From the NCBI GenBank assembly GCA_031216915.1, contig CM062296.1, positions 62,361,084 to 62,425,083 of the forward strand: DNA of 64,000 nt, written 5' to 3'. This stretch comes from Pictodentalium vernedei (Eukaryota; Mollusca; Scaphopoda; Dentaliida; Dentaliidae). The notes beneath the pieces were generated by a model. That model did not search any database. It was not told the origin of the DNA and was given only the letters and a program-made list of their open reading frames with translations. The position numbers and the translations under genes are program-made. Shown piece after piece: positions 1-11,319 of the stretch (positions within the stretch are counted from its first letter, which is position 1; every line of letters begins with the position of its first letter).

Positions 1-99
1 CTGAGGGCAAAGCACAAGAAACACTTTCAAACTTTCTTTGCCCCCGGTGGTCCATGTGATGGCAGTGTGCAAGTGGGAAATATATGGTGCTGCGATTAA
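1..99. mobile_element. Right end of a TTAA-flanked MITE, cut by the window edge
   Basis: The stretch ends in ATATATGGTGCTGCGA followed by TTAA at 96-99. The same terminal sequence appears inverted at 4430 (TTAATCGCAGCGCCATATAT), and the subterminal CCGGTGGTC...GCAAGTGG is shared as well. That pairing marks it as one terminus of a TTAA-inserting element whose left half lies outside the window. Confidence 0.5.
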
Positions 100-1647
100 G
101 TAATAATGCACTTTCTTCATTCTGTATGTGCAGTCGAACTTTAATATGTATTTACTCCATTACATGTACATAGTTTTCAGTAGAGCATAGAAATGATGTC
201 AATGACCTCTATTTACAATTATAGAATTGTATAGAGTTGGTCACACTGTTTCTTCTACAGGACCCCTATGGACAAAGGTGTGCGGAACCATGTCATTACT
301 TTGCTCCTCTCCTTCATCTGAGTGCGTGCAATAAACAACACGTATGGCTGATGGCTGTCAAGAACTGTTTCGGTGCAGAAATGATATTAGGTTAACTTGT
401 TCAATAACATTTTAGAAGATATGGCGTGATGAAATTTACCATCGATCAAGGAAATGGCTTCTTTCCATATTATCAGTACAAAACTTTAGAATGCATGGAC
501 TATTTCAGTTGCATATGCCGAGGAACGTCTGAACTTGTTTCCCCAAAAAATTCGTTAGATTCCATGCTCTTTTAGTGGTTACCGCATCCTTCTGTTTTAT
601 TTGGCTGTTTGGATGCTAGTTATTAGTTACTCTAGAACAGTCTGTATCTTTAAATAATCAGTTCCCGTCTACGTTCTATCCAAGACGTTTACTTCCTTAG
701 GGGGGTCTAGAAAAGTAAATGTTTATTGTTGTTGTTATATAATTAAACCATTTCTGTTCATATATGTTCAGGCAAAATTATTGGCTAAAGTATTGTTTTC
801 TTTTCATAAAGCAATGAACCGAAAAAACGCATTTAGGCCCGCCTTAAACCACACGCCCAGTGTCTGTCATAAAAACCAAGTTGCATATAGTGAATGGAAA
901 GGAACCACTGCACGCTCATGTTCTTTCAAAATTAAAAGTAATTAATACTTATTCATCAAGAAAGATAACTTACAAAATAAAATTTAATACTCATCATGCT
1001 TTTTATTCCAAGTTCAATTTTTTATATGCAATAGATGACCGTCTGCCTTCATCGTTTTACCCAAATGAAACTTAAACAATGGCCGGTCATAATAATCTAC
1101 ACATGAAACTGACACGGACAAAACATTCCAATTTCCAAATTACCTGAACGAAGTCTTTCTGAGTCTATGTTCAAATAACTTCATGTCATCTGGCGTTCCT
1201 TTTAACTTACGCAATTCTTTGGTCAATAAAATGTTTAATGACACAAAAATATGTTTCAGTGAAATGTATCGTTATTTCAAACAGAATCTTAGAAAACAAT
1301 GCCCTTTTTATTCAGTTATCACTAGGAAACATGGAGCGACCTGGTTTTCTAGATTTCGTGCACGTGCAACGGGTGATGTTTGGAATGAACTGTTATTTAA
1401 ATTACAAATTAGTTTACGATTTGAACTAAGATGGAGTGACCTCGACTTGTATCTGGTTTATTGATCATTTGTCCAGTGACGTCGTGGAGTACACGGGAGG
1501 TTTGTTTACTAAAATTACTAATATTATTATCGTTAAAAGTTAACTTGTTCATTTCATGCTGTGGATTTCGGCTGCGGGTGGGGTCTTATAGGAACATTTC
1601 TGTTATTGTGATAAATTGACGGTAACATGCTCTTTTGTTTATGGTAT
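100..1647. other. Unassigned AT-rich intergenic sequence
   Basis: I see no recognisable gene, RNA or repeat here. Open frames at 860-1075 and 1183-1464 have no recognisable motif and no splice or start context that would support them. Confidence 0.5.
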
Positions 1648-3010
1648 TAGCACTGCTATATCAAAGTAGTCCAATTAATAACACTGAAGCAGTGGGGACC
1701 AGGAAGACTAACAGTCCGAATACATACAGATTATCACCACAGTGTGTGTCTCCGGGAATTCAGATCAAGTCGAGTTGTAGGAACAGAATAGTATTTCGAC
1801 GACCCCGTTAGGGCGAGTCGAAATACGATTCTGTGCCTACAACGAGACTTGATCTCAATTTCCGGAGACACACCCTGTGGTGATGATAAATTTATTTCAC
1901 AATATTGACCACAAAATGTGTTATAAAACTATTTTAAGAGGACCTTTTTTATTTGCCTTATCGATGGAAAGACGCAAAATGAAAAATAGAACAGCTTTGC
2001 GTGCATTGGTCTCCATATTGAGGACAGTGATGACGTTACACATCAGAGAAAATTAAGTCACTGGGATTCACTTTACTGAATACTGTCTTGCGAAGTGGAG
2101 CAACTGTGTGTTTCGTCAACGAGAATCTGGTTTGTTTGTTTGTTTTGCAATAATTACTGGTGAATTAAATATCCCTCTTGGTGTAAAGGTTTATTATATT
2201 TTAAAATATGATGTTCATCGTTTATTGAGGTGGACTTTTCCACATTTCACAGCAAAAGCTAATCCTTTAACTTCAAGAGAGAAGCCTCGACTCGAGCATT
2301 CAGGAAAATCCCAGTAATAGGCTACAAACCAGCCCAAGATGCCGAAAAGTGCGCATAATTTAACTATTCGTTGAGTTAACTTCCCCAGTGACATTTTAGC
2401 ATGCCGTGCATTATAAATACATTACCTGGCGTTTAGTTGGCAGATACAGTGTATCAACTCAACTAATATTGTTTTCTCTGAAGGGAAAAACGCAAAGCGA
2501 TCGAAAAATGATATTAATGCCGTTGTTTTGGCAACAGCAGAATCACGCGCTTGTATCAGGGGCCCTTGATACGGATTCGGAACAAGAACCCAGATCAATT
2601 AAAGTTTAGTTGCGTAACAGTGCAAAAACGCCCCGATTGTGAGATAAATTTTCAGACTAGCAGTTAAGTTAATGACAGGAAGACTAACAGTCCGAATACA
2701 TTCCCAGACTAACAATCAAGGAGTGAACAATGCTATATCGGGGTAGTTCAACAGCTCTAGTTAATCACTTTGAAACAATAGAGATCATAAAGAACAACAC
2801 CTGAAAGCATTTACAGACTAACAGCTGCGGAATAACAGTGCTACATCGGGAGAGAACAACTGGGCTAAGTAATCACAGTGGAAGGATGAGGATCTGAAAG
2901 GATAGCGCCCTGAGTACATTCCCGGCGATACAGTCAATGGAGGTATAAACTTTGGGCAAGTGCCACTGAGATCACCAAGGGGTCAGTGAGTGCATTTTCC
3001 AGAATTACTG
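1648..3010. repeat. Degenerate ~110-bp minisatellite, split by an insertion
   Basis: Units share GACTAACAG, GAATACATTCCCAGACTAAC, 'ACTGCTATATC' and 'TTAATCACTTTGAA' type blocks. Recognisable units run 1648-1725, then resume at 2649-3010 after a ~0.93-kb insertion. The identical 25-bp stretch seen at 1701-1725 and 2677-2701 is a repeat-unit segment, not a target duplication. Confidence 0.55.
1724..2648. mobile_element. 0.93-kb repetitive element, copy 1
   Basis: This interval is collinear and very similar to 15553-16500. Both copies begin ATACAGATTATCACC and end GATTGTGAGATAAA, with unrelated sequence outside. The first ~160 bp (about 1731-1889) is a large imperfect inverted repeat whose arms carry TTATCACCACAG, GATCAAGTCGAGTTGTAGG and GTATTTCGAC. 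No coding potential is recognisable. The ends (TTATC...GATAA) make only a 5-bp inverted match, so the class is unknown. Confidence 0.65.
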
Positions 3011-3987
3011 GAAATCACATTCTGTAACCCGCTAATGCATTCCCGAAGTTCATACATACATTTTTACACGAAAAATAGTCAGCGAATACCCATTGCTGAT
3101 TCCTTTAAAGAACATATTTAATGCTATTTCCAGTTTCTAGAAAATTGTATCTGAATCCTGTATGAAAATCTTTAAATGCTGTTTACGAAAACCTATTTTT
3201 GAATTCTTTAAATATATTTTAGTCCTGAAATAAGACTCCATAAATTATTTTTCTATATAATTTAGTTCCAATGCTTTCATGATTTTCACACAGACTCGAA
3301 TTTACTGGTTGCAGTAAATTCTGTTTCTCTAGTTTAAAAAATAATTTGTAAAGAAAAAAAGTTTGAAGTCCATGTTCAGGCGCAAAATAAATTTTATTTT
3401 GTGAGAAGGACGAATAATAATTTAAGAAATAATTTTAACCTTTTACCCAACGCACAGGGTATGAACATTTATTATTTTAATTATTGTTGGTTTTTAATTT
3501 TCTAAAAACAATTAACAAAAGATACGCCTTGGCTCCCTCTCTGTGGCTGACAGTAACCCCAATTGTACCGAAATGCCCTTGAATGTAAAATAGCTAGAGC
3601 CTCATACTTCAAAGTTGATCTACGCACACCATTGGCCAACGAAGCGGCCAGAGAATAGGCCGGCGGTAATGTTTTAAAAATCACAACTTGACAAGTAACA
3701 TGTATTGTATGATATTCCTGTACATTTCATCGTAATGTTTATTATGCGATATTTATTCCCCTTAAATACGTCTGAGGAAGACTTTTATCTACTCATGAGT
3801 CTGTCCGAGGCTTTGGGCAAAATCCAACTGGAGTATGCACTGGTGTGTCCTACAGGGGGATGGCTAGACATTTGTGTGTAAAATTCCTTTTCGGGAATGG
3901 AATGAAATTGGTCATGATTAAGTTCCATCTCTCACATTCGCAATGTTCAGTTGAAACTAGAAGTCGCGTGACTGTATAGTGCACTAT
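3011..3987. other. Unassigned AT-rich sequence
   Basis: No gene or repeat is recognised. The only frame (3502-3684, minus) has no motif. Confidence 0.5.
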
Positions 3988-4212
3988 TTAACCATTTACC
4001 CAACGTAACGGCCAACACCGGCCAGCGCTATTCTCAACAATTGCCTCAAAAACATCGGTTATGACCCTTCGTTGGAACGAGCTCGTCGAGCTCGTTCCAA
4101 TGAGGGGGCCATAACCTATGTTTTTAAGACAAAAAATGAAGAAAAAATGTTAATCGAGATTTTTTTTTTTTCTGCAAGTGTCATCTGCTTTTCATTGTAG
4201 GAAAAGGATTAA
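3988..4212. mobile_element. TTAA MITE family A, copy 1
   Basis: TTAA flanks both sides (3988-3991 and 4209-4212). The left end is CCATTTACCCAACGTAACGG, the right end ATTGTAGGAAAAGGA. The centre is a palindrome around GGAACGAGCTCG/CGAGCTCGTTCC with outer arms AAAAACAT..GTTATGACCC. TTAA targets with CCC-type ends are the hallmark of the piggyBac superfamily, so this is probably a non-autonomous piggyBac-like element. No transposase is present. Confidence 0.7.
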
Positions 4213-4429
4213 AGTAATAGCGCATCTGTGTAAGAGCACATCTGTCCCTGTCAAATTATCATAACTCAATTCTTGGAGAAGAAAAGCGTACCGAACTCTG
4301 TACATTGCTATTCTTATAGAAAACAGATCTCATTAACATCCTTACTAACCTCTTCTAGGATATATGTAATGACGTAAACAAATATTAAAATTCGACTATA
4401 TATACAGAATCAAGAGAGTGGATTACAAA

Positions 4430-4545
4430 TTAATCGCAGCGCCATATATTCGCCACTCGAAAAAATATTGACACTTGCAACCTTTCAGCATATGGACCCC
4501 AGATACAAACCGGTGGTCATATGACGGAAGTTTGCAAGTGGTTGT
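4430..4545. mobile_element. Left part of a TTAA-flanked MITE
   Basis: Begins TTAATCGCAGCGCCATATAT, the inverted counterpart of the end at position 99. It contains ACTTGCAACC and, inverted, GGTTGCAAGT-like sequence (AGTTTGCAAGTGG). The right terminus is not clear; similarity fades after about 4545. Confidence 0.4.
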
Positions 4546-5721
4546 TGTGTTTGGTCGTCAGAAATTGTGATGACTTACAAAGCGAAAATTTTATCCCACA
4601 GCGATTTAGTAGTAATCCACACATACTACATACTGTAGTCTCAATATTTTGTTTGTCTGGTCGGTCCAATTTGTGATTTCACTACCGACCTCGCTAATAG
4701 CGCATGCAATTTTGCATTGGGCAGAGCAAACGCTCTTGTGTAGTTCAGACTACATTATTCTTCTTCAGTAAGGAGCGCATTAGCTGACGAGCTTTTCAGC
4801 GTTAATTGTGACATGACTTCTACATGTAGCTTCATCTCTGAGACAAATCGGAAATAAACAGGCCAATACGGGGCATCAAAAATATGGACATACCAGCTAC
4901 AAGACTCATCAGGTATGGGGTGAGGTTGGCCCGATAAACTCAAGAATACGTCGAGTCTGCCGTGACAGTGTATCTGCTCGGTTTCTTTCAATTTGTTGAA
5001 TACACGCACATGATGTTTCCCTTATTATTGTGGTTACAAGTAGGTTGTTTGAATAATTAATTATTTGCGAACAGAATAAAAAGGGAATAAAAATATCAGC
5101 AACTGTTGCATATGAAGTATAAATTTATTATCGACGTGTTTACTCTACCATAAAACTCAACTGTGACATTTTTATTTGGAATAAAAAAACTCTTGTTTTG
5201 TATCATTCCGCCCCAACACTAGAACTGCGATACCAGACAGCAGTAATAGTGATATGCGCAACTTAGAGATGGGCCGACAAAATTCAAATTTCCGTTTTGG
5301 CAGGAAAGGATATGTTAGTGGTTCGACTGTTTATCAGCCTTAGCTTAACCCCCTCTTCCCCCTCCACCCACCCCCCCCCCCCCCACACTTCCAACCGCAG
5401 GTGGATGTTTTAACCGTAACACCTTCGTTCGCACTCGTTGATACCTGATACTGGAGGAATGGTGTGTCTGCGGATGATTTTATTCAACAGGTTTACAATG
5501 GGGACCAACGATGCTAGGCTCTATGGGTCAGCGGCTCTTGGATCTCTGTGCAGCAACAGCAACCAATAGACTCTTCCAGTGCGTTCTAACTTACCAAGAT
5601 GCAATGACTGAACACGTACATGTTGGCGGGTATAATGCAGTTACAACACATTCGCCAGAGACTAAGAACTGTTTAAAATGATTGTGTGATAATTACGTGC
5701 TAAATCCACCTGTTATGTGTA
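4546..5721. other. Unassigned sequence with a poly-C run
   Basis: No gene is recognised. A C14 run lies at 5371-5384 in a C-rich stretch. The 84-codon frame at 4755-5009 (minus) has no identifiable domain. Confidence 0.45.
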
Positions 5722-5949
5722 CAGTACAGTCGCCGTGGACAGTGATGTCCAAGCATGCGTTTACCAGATAATAAAAATCCTCATCATTAAAATTTTAATT
5801 AATAAATCACCGGGTTGTATCCAGAGCGTCCTTAATCGAATTTTTGATGATTACTCTAAAAATTGGTGTTTGGAATCTAATATTATTGCGCATGTGGAAA
5901 TATTTCCCACCCATGGAAGGTAACCCGTTAACGGCGACGTGCTGTACTG
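5722..5949. mobile_element. CAGTACAGTCG MITE, copy 1
   Basis: Terminal inverted repeats are CAGTACAGTCGCCGTGG and CGGCGACGTGCTGTACTG. The interior holds a fold-back around AAAATCCTCATCATTAAAATT and TGATGATTA. Related copies lie at 31988-32240 and 40091-40328. CAGT-starting TIRs suggest a Tc1/mariner-type MITE, but the TA target is not clean here. Confidence 0.6.
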
Positions 5950-6192
5950 ATATTTAACAATTATCTCACAATCACACAGATTTTGGCCTGATAACCACGA
6001 GAAACGGTACGTATCACATAATGAGTTCCGATTCCGTATCATATACATGTAGACGACTCATTCTGATTCCGTATCATATAGACGACTCGTTTCCGGTAGC
6101 GCTACGGGCTATCATAACAGGCACATAGATACATTCTATGTGCTTTTCAGTGATCGACCGAACATTATGTCCCAAAAATGTTTGAAAATAAT

Positions 6193-6447
6193 TTAATCCT
6201 TTACCTATCATGAAAAGCAGACGACACTTGCAAAACAAATTCTTGAATAACAAATTTTTTTCACCTTTTGTCTCAAAAACATAGGCAAAGACCCCTCGTT
6301 GGAACGAGCTCAACGAGCTCGTTCCAACGAGGGGTCATAACCTATGTTTTTGAGACAAAAAATGAAAAAATAATGAAAATTAATTGGCGATTTTTTTTTT
6401 ATAATAGCATTGGCCGGTTTTGGCCGTTACGTTGGGTAAAGGGTTAA
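6193..6447. mobile_element. TTAA MITE family A, copy 2 (best preserved)
   Basis: TTAA lies at 6193-6196 and 6444-6447. The ends are TCCTTTACCTATCATG and GGCCGTTACGTTGGGTAAAGGG. The core is a near-perfect palindrome with TTGTCTCAAAAACATAGG arms meeting at GGAACGAGCTCAACGAGCTC. At 255 bp it is a useful reference copy for the damaged members. Confidence 0.75.
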
Positions 6448-6559
6448 GATTTAAACTGTTTATGTGACCGAATTGTTAGATAAATGAATTATCATGATAA
6501 TGTGCATGTCCTGTGATTTGTATCAGATTCTCAGTGGTGTCCAAAAATGGGATCACAAC

Positions 6560-6770
6560 TCGCCGGCAAAGCCGGTGTGACACGTAGGAACGTTAGTCCC
6601 TCTGGACTATTATTCCGCGGAATTATAGTCCTAGGTCTAACATTCCCAGGAATAGTAGTCCGGCGGACTACTATTCCTAGGAATGTTAGACCTAGGACTA
6701 TAATTCCGCGGAATAATAGTCCAGTGGGACTAATTTTCCTACGGACTATCATTCCTGTCACACCGGTATC
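6560..6770. repeat. ~200-bp near-perfect palindrome
   Basis: The two halves are inverted copies meeting at 6663 with essentially no loop (TAGTCCG/G/CGGACTA). The arms are built from short sub-repeats (GGACTATTATTCC, CCTAGG, TCCGCGGAA). The outer ends CCGGTGTGACA and TGTCACACCGG look like terminal inverted repeats. Because of the symmetry, the two strands encode nearly the same peptide, which explains the open frames on both strands; I do not regard these as genes. Confidence 0.8.
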
Positions 6771-7615
6771 AGATTTTATACCATCATTACCTATTCTACT
6801 ATATCTAAAAAGCCTGTGACATAAATTTTAGCTTTACACACCAACCGTGGTGAACACGCCAGCAATGGAATTTCAATAGTTAAAATTTTCACCTACAGTG
6901 GAACTACATCCACAATGACTTTGGTGACCTCGCCTTGAATGCAAACTTGTCTAAATTTATCACTCTGCGCCTCGTGAAGAATGAAATGAAATCAGTAATT
7001 ATTACGTTTTTATATAAGTTTACCTCATAATATAACAAAAATAACAAACATATCTTGTCTCATGTTAATAAAGAATCCATAACTCGAAATAGAATGTTAT
7101 TATGTTATTAAAATGAAAAAGGCCCCGTAATTTGCGGTTTCGTTTTCTATTTCGTTTCGGCGACTCAATTGCCAGCGGAATTACCGCCCACCGGTGCTCA
7201 TGTAAACAAAAACATATTTGCAACTGTGAATAATTGACATTTAAACTCTTATTAATCTGACGAGCATGGTATAAATAAAATATACCCAAAATAGCTTGAT
7301 GTACCAAATGTTCATATGTGCAGAAAGGAAATCGTTGACGGAATATTTTTAAATAGAAGAGAAATTTCACTGGGATTTTCTACAAATCGTGGATCACAAT
7401 TACAATTTGAATCGCTAGCGACGGCTACCCCACCCCCCCTCCTCCTCCCCGAGGTACATTGAATACACTAGGACTCAGGGGAGGAAATAGTAACACGGAT
7501 TCCCTTCGCAAATTTGGTTGGCGATAAAATGTGTTCTTTTTGTTGATAGTTGTCAAATGAATTGCTGAGTGTCTTTCTAGTAATTGTTTTATAAACATGA
7601 AGGCGCGTAATAAAC
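6771..7615. other. Unassigned sequence
   Basis: No gene is recognised. A C-rich stretch lies at about 7429-7450. The 101-codon frame at 7065-7370 (minus) shows no domain I know. Confidence 0.45.
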
Positions 7616-7775
7616 ACTGAACGACATATACCGCCTGTGAATGGGTTAATCGATATGGCACTTGTGCTATTGCGGAATGATAGAACTCGAGGCCTGCGGA
7701 TTCTCAAACTATCCTTCCGCGTTGGCACTCGTGCCACATCGATTAACCCATTCACACGCGCATGTCGTTCTGTGT
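7616..7775. repeat. Fold-back repeat with AATGGGTTAATCGAT arms
   Basis: Inverted arms GTGAATGGGTTAATCGATAT...GTGCCACATCGATTAACCCATTCACAC surround a short core. A related sequence with the left arm only is at 61880-61960, so this is a dispersed family. Confidence 0.6.
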
Positions 7776-7985
7776 ATGTAATGACACAGAGGGACAGTAC
7801 GTATCGCTACTCTGTCATAAGACTTAACTTAGCTATGAGGGGATGTCAAAAAGATTTGAGCCTAGCATAAATAAAGCTGGAATATCGGTACAGATCATAT
7901 TTATGTTTCAACACAGTCCTGTTGTAAGTCGTTGATGCCGCGTCTGTAGATGTCCATATATTGGTCATGTAGCCAAGCCTCCACA

Positions 7986-8200
7986 ACAGCAGTAAGTTCC
8001 TCATCATCTTAAACCCTTTGACCACGTTACTGTTTCTTCAAATTGGGAAAGAGATGGTAGTCACTAAGTGACTACCATCTCTTTCCAAATTTGAAGAAAC
8101 ACTTACGTGGTCAAAGTGACTACCATCTCTTTCCAAATTTGAGGAAACACTTACGTGGTCAAAGATTTCAAGATGATGAGGAACTTACTCCTGCCGTGCA
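7986..8200. repeat. Fold-back repeat with a duplicated arm
   Basis: Outer arms AGTAAGTTCCTCATCATCTT and its inverse enclose CCCTTTGACCACG and inner arms GGAAAGAGATGGTAGTCAC. The right inner arm with its ACTTACGTGGTCAAAG end is present twice in tandem (about 8071-8163), so one arm was duplicated after the palindrome formed. Confidence 0.65.
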
Positions 8201-8476
8201 GTTTAAAGCTAAGGCTCAAAATGAGGCTGAAACTAAAAGGTAAGGAACAAAGGTAAAATGGGCATCGCTGGCATCGAGTAAGTCAAATCGAAATGGAAAT
8301 GAATTAGGGTTAACAATTTAATATGATCACAAATAGGTGTAGTAAGTTTCGTAAGTCTATCCTGTATTAAAAGGACGCAAGAAGGTGGGTTTTTTAAATT
8401 GACAATGAAGAAAATAGACTAATCTTCTTCATAAAGAGCTGTAAAAACGACAAATGGCGTTAGATTTAAACACATG

Positions 8477-8724
8477 TTAACTCTTTGCTCAACACAGCTT
8501 TTTAATTTTTAAAACATAAACTGAAATTTGATAATTTAAAAATAAAATAAACAATGTTCAGTAATGAAATCTCACAGATATGGATATCATTGGACTCGGC
8601 GCACTGAGCTAATTCCATTGACAGCCATATTTGCACATTTTTATTGACAAAGAGTCAGGATATTTCAGGTCATGTTTGCCTTGTATTGGTTAATTTGCTG
8701 CCTTAGAGTTAGTTAAAGGGATAA
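8477..8724. mobile_element. TTAA MITE family D, copy 1
   Basis: Left end TTAACTCTTTGCTCAACACAG, right end TTAGTTAAAGGGATAAAT (target imperfect on the right). Interior marks AGCTTTTTAATTTTT and GACAGCCATATTTG(C/T)ACA recur in the interrupted copy at 27687-29207, which fixes the boundaries. Confidence 0.65.
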
Positions 8725-9089
8725 ATTGACCTTCACGCGAATCCTAGCAGAGGTGCACAGGAATCTACATGGATTCTTGCTGGTTTTGTTGTGCGAATCT
8801 TTGCATAAATCGTTCCTGGATTCTCGTCTAAATATAAGCCCTGACTACTTTTGCTTTAAACATAAAATTATTCATAAATGTTCAAGTGTTAAACAGTTCG
8901 AGATTGTTGTGTGGAGGAAGAGATTGAGGAGGAACGAAATAGGGAAGGTAAATTCAGCCTGAACTTTTTCTTCGGTGAATTCTAGGATGTAGCCGGCAGG
9001 TCGAAGAGATAGTATGTAGTATGCGCTTTCTTACTTGGGACTTTACATGCACGTGCTTTCGATATTATTATATGAAATGTTTGCGAAAG
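8725..9089. other. Unassigned sequence
   Basis: No recognisable gene or repeat. Confidence 0.4.
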
Positions 9090-9432
9090 CAATCCAAATA
9101 ACCACAGTTCTTGAAGTTCAGTATCCAACCAAATGGCATATTCCTCTACCTTATTGGCGTCGATCTGCGCATTAATCTACGCGCTCTGACCATAGTAAGG
9201 ATATCAAATTCTGTACATATGGCCTGTGCACAAGCAATGTTTCAGCCAATGGACCTCCGGGTACCCCGGAGGTCCATTGGCAGAATCATTGCCTGTGTTT
9301 GCCATGAGTGACCAGGAGAACCGCCGTGCTTTGGATGCCATTCGATATGCCAATTGCGCGCATTTCATACGCGCAGTTAAGCCTTGATAAGCGCCCGGTT
9401 TGTGACAGGACATCTAGTTTTAACCACAGCTG
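9090..9432. mobile_element. TA-type MITE family F, diverged copy
   Basis: Shares the palindromic core (CAATGGACCTCCGGGTACCC and its inverse) and the subterminal TGTGACAGGAC.TCTAGTTTTAAC end with the copies at 18220 and 21449. The left terminus is eroded, so the boundary near 9090 is approximate. Confidence 0.5.
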
Positions 9433-9957
9433 TATTAACGGAAATATAATTTAGAAATCATCCATAACCATGAGTAGAATAACATTATAGAGATCGACAA
9501 ATGTCAGGAATAATTCTACATGTAGTTTTGGGCCGAAACATCCGAAGTAGGCAATAAGGTTTCTCCTGCAGTCGTAAACATTAATACATAAATTGTTTTA
9601 TTACACAGAATTGCACAAAAGTCTTGCCATTATACGAAAAATATTGTTATGAAAATATCGTGTATATTATCGAATGTAAATGTTAAGTAGTCTCGTCGGC
9701 CTATTTGCGTGCCAGAGAGTTGTTCGCTTGACAATTATATCTTTAATGCACTTTGGTAACCAACAGAAACCAGATTTTCAGCATTAGCAAATTGATGTTC
9801 ATATTTCTAAACCATCATACTAAGACAAGGTTCACATCGTTCTCTTTGGTGGGCTAACCTATACCTTTTCTTCGGAACAATATTTTGTATTGTGCAAACA
9901 GCATATTGTATTGTGCAAACAATATCCAGCAAATGGTGCACAAGTGCCTTTTCCGAA
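9433..9957. other. Unassigned AT-rich sequence
   Basis: No recognisable gene or repeat. Confidence 0.4.
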
Positions 9958-10260
9958 TATTATTTATTTATTGGTGTTTATGGTCACGTACTTATGCACA
10001 ATGGCTAATCAATGCCTGCCGTGACAGTTTTACGAGCGGAGGAAGCCGGAGTACCCGGAGAGAACCACCGAGCAACGGCGAGCAACTGCCAGCTCCCCAA
10101 CATCGTAACTCCGCACTGCAGCACAGGCAGGGTTAGATTGGTTGAAGACATGCGCACCATCGACGTGCAGTACGCCATAGTACACATCGTCATCCTGCCC
10201 CCATGTGGACCATGTGGGTTAAGTGCATTGCCGAAGGACACAACGCGGGTGGTGCCTATT
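9958..10260 (-). mobile_element. SINE copy, head lost
   Basis: Minus-strand copy of the window's main SINE. The tail is at the left (ATTTATTTATTGGTGTTTA). Then come the body marks CGTGACAGTTTTACG, GGAAGCCGGAGTACCCGGAG and GACGTGCAGTACGCC. It stops before the pol III-type head, as expected for a 5'-truncated retrocopy. Confidence 0.7.
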
Positions 10261-10313
10261 CCGAATAGATGTATCCAGTAATTAAGAGAGAAGCGCTAAA
10301 CTGACTTTCTTGC

Positions 10314-10533
10314 TTAACCCTTTACCTAACATGAAAAGCAGGCAACACTTGCAAAATAAATTCTTGAATAACTAATGGTTTTCATTTGTTTGTGTCAAAA
10401 ACAAGCTTGTTCCAATGAGTCGTCATAACCTATGTGTTTGATACAAAAACTGAAAAAAAATACTGAAAATTAATTGGCGCTTTTTGAGAATAGCGCTGGC
10501 CGGTTTTGAACGTTATCTTCGATAAAGGGTTAA
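10314..10533. mobile_element. TTAA MITE family A, copy 3, one palindrome arm missing
   Basis: TTAA at 10314-10317 and 10530-10533; ends CCCTTTACCTAACATG and GATAAAGGG. Only CAAGCTTGTTCCAATGAG and the right arm remain: the left arm of the central palindrome is deleted. Its right TTAA is also the left TTAA of the next element. Confidence 0.7.
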
Positions 10534-10777
10534 CTGGTTGAGTGCTGGAAGCCACTATCATGGCTTCAAAGAAAAGTCAGGGCACCATACTAAAGTTTAT
10601 ATATTTTATGTTCATACTTCACAGCCAACCCCCCAAAATGTTATTTCATCTGTAGATTTTTGTTGAATTAAAAATTAGTGGAGAGTGCTTTTGAGCACTC
10701 TCCACTAATTTATAATGCAACAAATTTAATGAAACAGCTTATTAGTACCAAAAATAATTTAACACTCAATCAGTTAA
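10530..10777. mobile_element. TTAA MITE family B, copy 1
   Basis: TTAA flanks both ends. TIRs are CTGGTTGAGTGCTGGAAG and AACACTCAATCAG. The central palindrome is TTAGTGGAGAGTGCTTTTGA with its inverse. Same family as 58029-58278 and 60632-60879. Confidence 0.7.
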
Positions 10778-11127
10778 AGAACGCCAGTAATCTACTATTT
10801 AGCCAGTTAAAAAGGAACGTTCAATGCAAGTAGTTTGAACAAGTCGTGAACTCCAAACAATCGATCTTTTTAATAAAGGTGTTGTATAGACATTGCATTT
10901 TCTGTTATTGATTACCCATAGTGATCGTTTTCGCATATTCGCTACTTTCTAAGCAGCCCTGGAGCTACCCCATACCCGGGTTCCGTATAACAGTTGGCAG
11001 GGTATTAAACCGTAGTTTAGCGTGTTCATGGCTCAGTTGGGGGAAGAATATTCTTGACTTTGTTGAGACTATAATATGCGAGCATTATTTTGCAAAATAA
11101 TTGGGTAAGTAAGTAAGCCTTGTAGGT
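10778..11127. other. Unassigned sequence
   Basis: No recognisable gene or repeat. Confidence 0.4.
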
Positions 11128-11197
11128 TAACTGTTTATCCATGTTTATTCTAAAAAAGTTATTCCGGTTTTGACCGTTACGTTGGGTAAAGGGTTAA
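11128..11197. mobile_element. Remnant or deletion derivative of TTAA MITE family A
   Basis: Ends in GGTTTTGACCGTTACGTTGG and GTAAAGGGTTAA, the family-A right terminus. A TTAA 70 bp upstream (11128-11131) could be the left target copy, which would make this a very short internal-deletion derivative. Confidence 0.4.
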
Positions 11198-11319
11198 ACA
11201 TTTCAACACTGACACTCCGAAACGTATGCTCTTACAAGCTACTACATGCAGCAAAATGGTCGGCCCCATCACGTATTTCGGGTTGGGTTAAACTTATATC
11301 CGGTTATCCAACATAACAG

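Noticed and set aside
1701..2701. 25-bp identical flanks of the 0.93-kb element as a target duplication
   Set aside because: The same words recur in neighbouring minisatellite units and one flank is not adjacent to the element.
6531..6819. Open frames on both strands with near-identical peptides
   Set aside because: They are a by-product of the 200-bp palindrome, not genes.
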